Assembly: GCA_016930435.1 (NCBI GenBank)
Contig: JAFGGQ010000164.1
Location: 1 to 6,340, forward strand
From: a bacterium
Lineage (GTDB): Bacteria; UBP14; UBA6098; JAFGQG01
DNA length: 6,340 bases
Direction: 5' to 3'
In this document: positions 5,401 to 6,340 of the stretch, one piece after another
Layout of the letters: each line of letters begins with the position of its first letter
How positions within the stretch are numbered: position 1 is the stretch's first letter
Translations under genes and position numbers: made by a program
The notes under the pieces: generated by a model
What the model was told of the DNA's origin: nothing
The model's database searches: none
What the model saw: only the letters and a program-made list of their open reading frames with translations

Positions 5401-6340
5401 TTAAACCCATTCATCCTATGGGCCTGATCGCTGAACCAATAGAAGCTTTAATCACCATTCCGCTGATAACTGACACACTTGTTCATTTCGATCTTAATTT
5501 CAGCTATTCCGGAGTATCTGAAGACGGTTCTATTTTTGGCAAGTTATTCACCGACGCAGATGATCCCAATCCGGTCTCTTTCGATTCATTCCGTGTACTC
5601 TTAAAAAACCCTGAATCGGGTATGCGGGTTTATGAAACCCATGTTGAACCGTCAGGATTATTTGAATTTGCCGCCCTGCTCTCTCCAGCCCAATTTATTC
5701 TGGAAATAATTTACGATGGCACCTCAGACGTTTTTTATCCGGTAAACCAGATCCGGGTTGACTTACCCCCTGATGCAACTGCAGATATTGGAAGTTTGTA
5801 CGTCGATAATGCTAACGCTACCGTGATCGTAGGATTTAGTGGTCTTACTGCCGATCAGTTGAACATCATTGATGATATCCGCTTCAATCCCATTAGTTTT
5901 CCCTTTCTGGAAGATACTATTGCCCTGCCCTATATTCCGGGAAGAAGCAGGGATACATTTTTTATTTGCGATGGGCTCTGGACAGTTATTCCCCATAAGG
6001 TCCCGGGCATCGAATTCGTCCCATCTGATTCCACTATCTTAATTGAAGACATGCCCACCACTCATACGATCATTTTCAATAATCCCGCCTGGATCCCTTT
6101 AAAATCAAATGCTCCGGAACATTACTCCCTGACAATATACCCCAACCCATTTAACTCCATACTCACAATTCAAATCCGGATCCCGTTAAAAACTGCTGGA
6201 AAATTAGAAATTTACAATTTATACGGCCATAAATTAAATACCATTGCTCAGCAAATATTCCTGCCAGGCGTATATAAATATAGCTGGAATCTTGGTGAAG
6301 CGGGAAATGGTAACCTAAGTTCAGGAATATATTTTATAAA
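2349..6340 (+). CDS. Large secreted modular surface protein, paralogous modules, type IX sorting tail; 3' end cut by window
   Basis: Hand translation gives an uninterrupted frame from ATG 2349 to the right edge (1330 codons plus 2 nt, no stop). Residues 1-26 form a signal peptide with a long Ile/Leu/Val core ending LYA. Residues 29-243 are a type A module with a canonical calcium loop (D67-D78). Residues 247-298 look like a carboxypeptidase-regulatory-like domain (SGTI...GTDEYGFF) containing C275-x2-C278-x2-C281, followed by an ELCDG motif at C303. Residues 310-690 are beta-rich without a recognised family. Type B modules lie at about 697-846 (C799, W803), 948-1052 (cysteine-less) and 1151-1245 (C1207, W1211), with another carboxypeptidase-regulatory-like domain at 1058-1150. 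From residue 1260 a type IX sorting tail (SLTIYPNPFN...GHKL...SSGIYFIK) starts; compared with gene 1, about 15 residues are missing. No catalytic motif is seen; a large calcium-binding surface or adhesion protein is inferred. Confidence 0.93.
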   Translation, partial: MEINIRVILKSVLIIILVLFHLPLYAISYVDLFVEGIPADSMTQDQTWAFELDCVPEDTVFFFIFEDVNTNGMIDSADIQLFNRAYIVDNDTLSTEVTLFDSDITAGIIYCEVWIHFWPSSYFIQFREDSTIITRNMHVGEADSVSMSLSGSFILEGITPPHPLLKDIIFLGGRLDPLVGGFVKTDSMGNFLLNWFAEPGNIIVAILDEYEEHTESGYVLKDYIDSVLIDGHVTGYEIYIPFFVPDSGIISGTIMSSSGEPVHAESLFMITVERCSHCGVCETLFTGTDEYGFFEASVSYELCDGISGNGIYYKIPEAFLKPHLAFYYFFPFDPIDHWFFNDTLFEKNDTIWLIFEYDSSTVPISEPLPLLLNGPGYTTASLYPEILTPIMVYNLPDSSEGEVWYTIDINREETYPENYILHRDHGCGGSPGDTIFLSVGEARVSIAGSLFSITGEMLPINGYLRIFEYRHGDRWSSASYGTIISEGTFSDYLFDNSRFGFLINEQFEGYMLNDTVYYAFSPGTYTTNLIYLPLDSIYWLYLEVDSEDTLDNQLSAYIYNDIFRAFYEHNFHTNRWVAMPIYSGFTEASRLKIQNIPRRERPPFTRLIEDNGNIPVMPGDSLYITVTMPVDYFIMEFVEDTADAWQHTMQINGFHINYYDRTGGELIYRYEIPYSASYSITCPVFGEPMNVRAEPKYWFWNLHYFIANPEGFTIGGPYRPDRVQVYLNKGSGELLMSFIGYPPYYLPSDTFFLMDGSATGVEIPEFPGHHYETDFFIFEMVPYRHPYGFGTVMYFHDVCDGEWTIAFPETLPGGFKPLVRDTSFYCEDISVYPDEWQEFDIHIPCGAPSGVHGYINRDSYFLQANLLEIKYYQAYTDSLVASKMAWQYYPWGNLSRIVKHYIKETELPTGDYYATLNYEGYFDAEPFIYPDKISFNYEGDSLLIPDFYVGNTKGVVHIRILDLSPSLYEDAYISLSIPEASIPYTYRDFEFYLIEAQYPFPEIDSTFHLNLSSSTWIIKPIHPMGLIAEPIEALITIPLITDTLVHFDLNFSYSGVSEDGSIFGKLFTDADDPNPVSFDSFRVLLKNPESGMRVYETHVEPSGLFEFAALLSPAQFILEIIYDGTSDVFYPVNQIRVDLPPDATADIGSLYVDNANATVIVGFSGLTADQLNIIDDIRFNPISFPFLEDTIALPYIPGRSRDTFFICDGLWTVIPHKVPGIEFVPSDSTILIEDMPTTHTIIFNNPAWIPLKSNAPEHYSLTIYPNPFNSILTIQIRIPLKTAGKLEIYNLYGHKLNTIAQQIFLPGVYKYSWNLGEAGNGNLSSGIYFI
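2433..3077 (+). repeat. Type A protein module, copy 3 (protein 2 residues ~29-243)
   Basis: This module has the same landmark order as the two copies in protein 1: FVEGI (E35), loop D67-V-N69-T-N71-G72-M-I74-D75-x2-D78, D89-N90, D101-S-D103-x-T-A-G107, SYFIQ, SLSGSFILEGITPP (to P161), PLL, TDSMGNFLLNW and DGHVTGYEI (D230-I238). The PDPLxRS segment is replaced by GEADSVSMS. It sits straight after the signal peptide, as in protein 1, indicating common ancestry of the N-terminal ends. Confidence 0.77.
3090..3242 (+). other. Carboxypeptidase-regulatory-like domain with CxxCxxC in protein 2 (residues ~248-298)
   Basis: SGTIMSSSGEPV and FTGTDEYGFFEASV are the opening and closing strands typical of this fold. 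Between them lies C275-S-H-C278-G-V-C281, with a fourth cysteine at C303 in ELCDG just downstream. In a secreted protein the cysteines could form disulfides or bind a metal; the sequence alone does not decide. Confidence 0.5.
4437..4886 (+). repeat. Type B protein module in protein 2, first copy (residues ~697-846)
   Basis: The core is DVC799-D-G-E-W803-T-I-A-F-P, followed by LPGGFKPLV, DTSFYC and a closing DIHIPCG strand. It matches the protein 1 copy in the order of the core, the P-G-(Y/F)-x-P turn and the SF strand. The region before the core (697-798) is longer than in the other copies, so this may be two domains. Confidence 0.5.
5190..5504 (+). repeat. Type B protein module in protein 2, cysteine-less copy (residues ~948-1052)
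   Basis: YVGN at 948, a valine/isoleucine strand, an IPYTY segment, DSTFHLNL and W1016-I-I-K-P-x-x-P-x-G, then P...I-x-I-P and a final FDLNF strand line up with the copy at 1151-1245 (YVDN...DTFFICDG-W1211-TVIP-x-x-x-P-G). The C-D-G triplet is absent here, so assignment to the family rests on the flanking pattern only. Confidence 0.42.
5520..5798 (+). other. Carboxypeptidase-regulatory-like domain in protein 2 (residues ~1058-1150)
   Basis: GSIFGKLFTD, then FDSFRVLL and YETHVEPSGLFEF, give the usual order of this fold: an opening G-x-(I/V)-x-G strand, a middle V-x-V/L strand, and a (T/E)-x-x-G-x-(Y/F)-x-F turn and strand. It ends in ADIGSLYV, which leads into the last type B module. Such domains are common non-catalytic beta-sandwich spacers in secreted FCB proteins. 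Confidence 0.5.
5799..6083 (+). repeat. Type B protein module in protein 2, last copy (residues ~1151-1245)
   Basis: The module runs from YVDN (1151) through VIVGFSGL, FPFLEDT, LPYIPG and DTFFIC1207-D-G-L-W1211-T-V-I-P, then PGIEFVP, a STILI strand and a closing HTIIF strand. It lies immediately before the sorting tail, the same position as the single copy in protein 1. The 'type B module then type IX tail' C-terminal arrangement is therefore shared by the two proteins. Confidence 0.55.
6120..6340 (+). other. Type IX secretion (Por) C-terminal sorting domain, protein 2, truncated by window (residues 1258-1330)
   Basis: YSLTIYPNPFNSILTI, LEIYNLYGHKL, FLPGVYKYSWNLG and LSSGIYFIK follow the same strand order as in protein 1. 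The final K-rich strand and the stop codon lie beyond the right edge. The visible part is enough to assign the domain; about 15 more residues are expected by comparison with protein 1. Confidence 0.85.

Noticed and set aside
1-6340. CRISPR array, tRNA/rRNA, insertion sequence, phage or defence genes
   Set aside because: No direct DNA repeats with spacers, no terminal inverted repeats, no transposase or nuclease motifs and no RNA-gene-like sequence were seen; both strands are accounted for by the two coding regions.

Overview
The window holds two large plus-strand genes in tandem and nothing else that I can support. Both encode exported multidomain proteins. Each starts with a Sec signal peptide, continues as a long chain of beta-rich modules, and ends in a type IX secretion (Por) sorting domain of the 'YPNPFN...G.K...SG.(Y/F)F' kind. 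The first protein is complete (747 residues). The second is open to the right edge: 1330 codons are visible, and by comparison with its neighbour about 15 residues are missing. No enzyme active site is visible in either, so they look like structural, adhesive or binding proteins of the cell surface.

Organism: a type IX secretion tail of the FlgD-like variety (a W-D/N-G type loop before the final SGxYF strand) points to the Fibrobacteres-Chlorobi-Bacteroidetes (FCB) superphylum. It fits the environmental candidate phyla (Marinimicrobia-, KSB1-, Zixibacteria- or Cloacimonadota-like lineages) better than classical Bacteroidetes. This is inference from protein style; no phylogenetic marker is present. 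The standard bacterial code fits, and both genes have a GGAG ribosome binding site exactly 7 nt before ATG.

Layout: 1-60 is leader sequence with the first ribosome binding site. Gene 1 occupies 61-2304. A 44-nt gap with no terminator follows, so co-transcription is likely. Gene 2 runs from 2349 to the end. The proteins are related by shared modules. A module of about 205-215 residues (type A) occurs twice in protein 1 (residues 28-230 and 235-443) and once at the start of protein 2 (29-243). Each copy begins with a VEG(V/I) strand and carries an EF-hand/dockerin-like calcium loop, then a D-N and D-x-D acidic patch. It continues into an SGxIxLExxTPP carboxypeptidase-regulatory-like half and closes on a DGxVTG motif. 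A second beta-sandwich module (type B, 'C-D/N-G-x-W-T...P') occurs once in protein 1 and about three times in protein 2. Protein 2 thus looks like an expanded relative of protein 1.

The most unusual observations are the shared calcium-loop module family, which I cannot assign to a named domain; the near absence of lysine from the body of protein 1 (one lysine between residues 7 and 694, then six in the last 53); a 9-residue DGHVTGYEI motif identical between otherwise diverged modules, with only synonymous DNA changes; and a CxxCxxC cluster in protein 2. All readings are by eye and hand translation.
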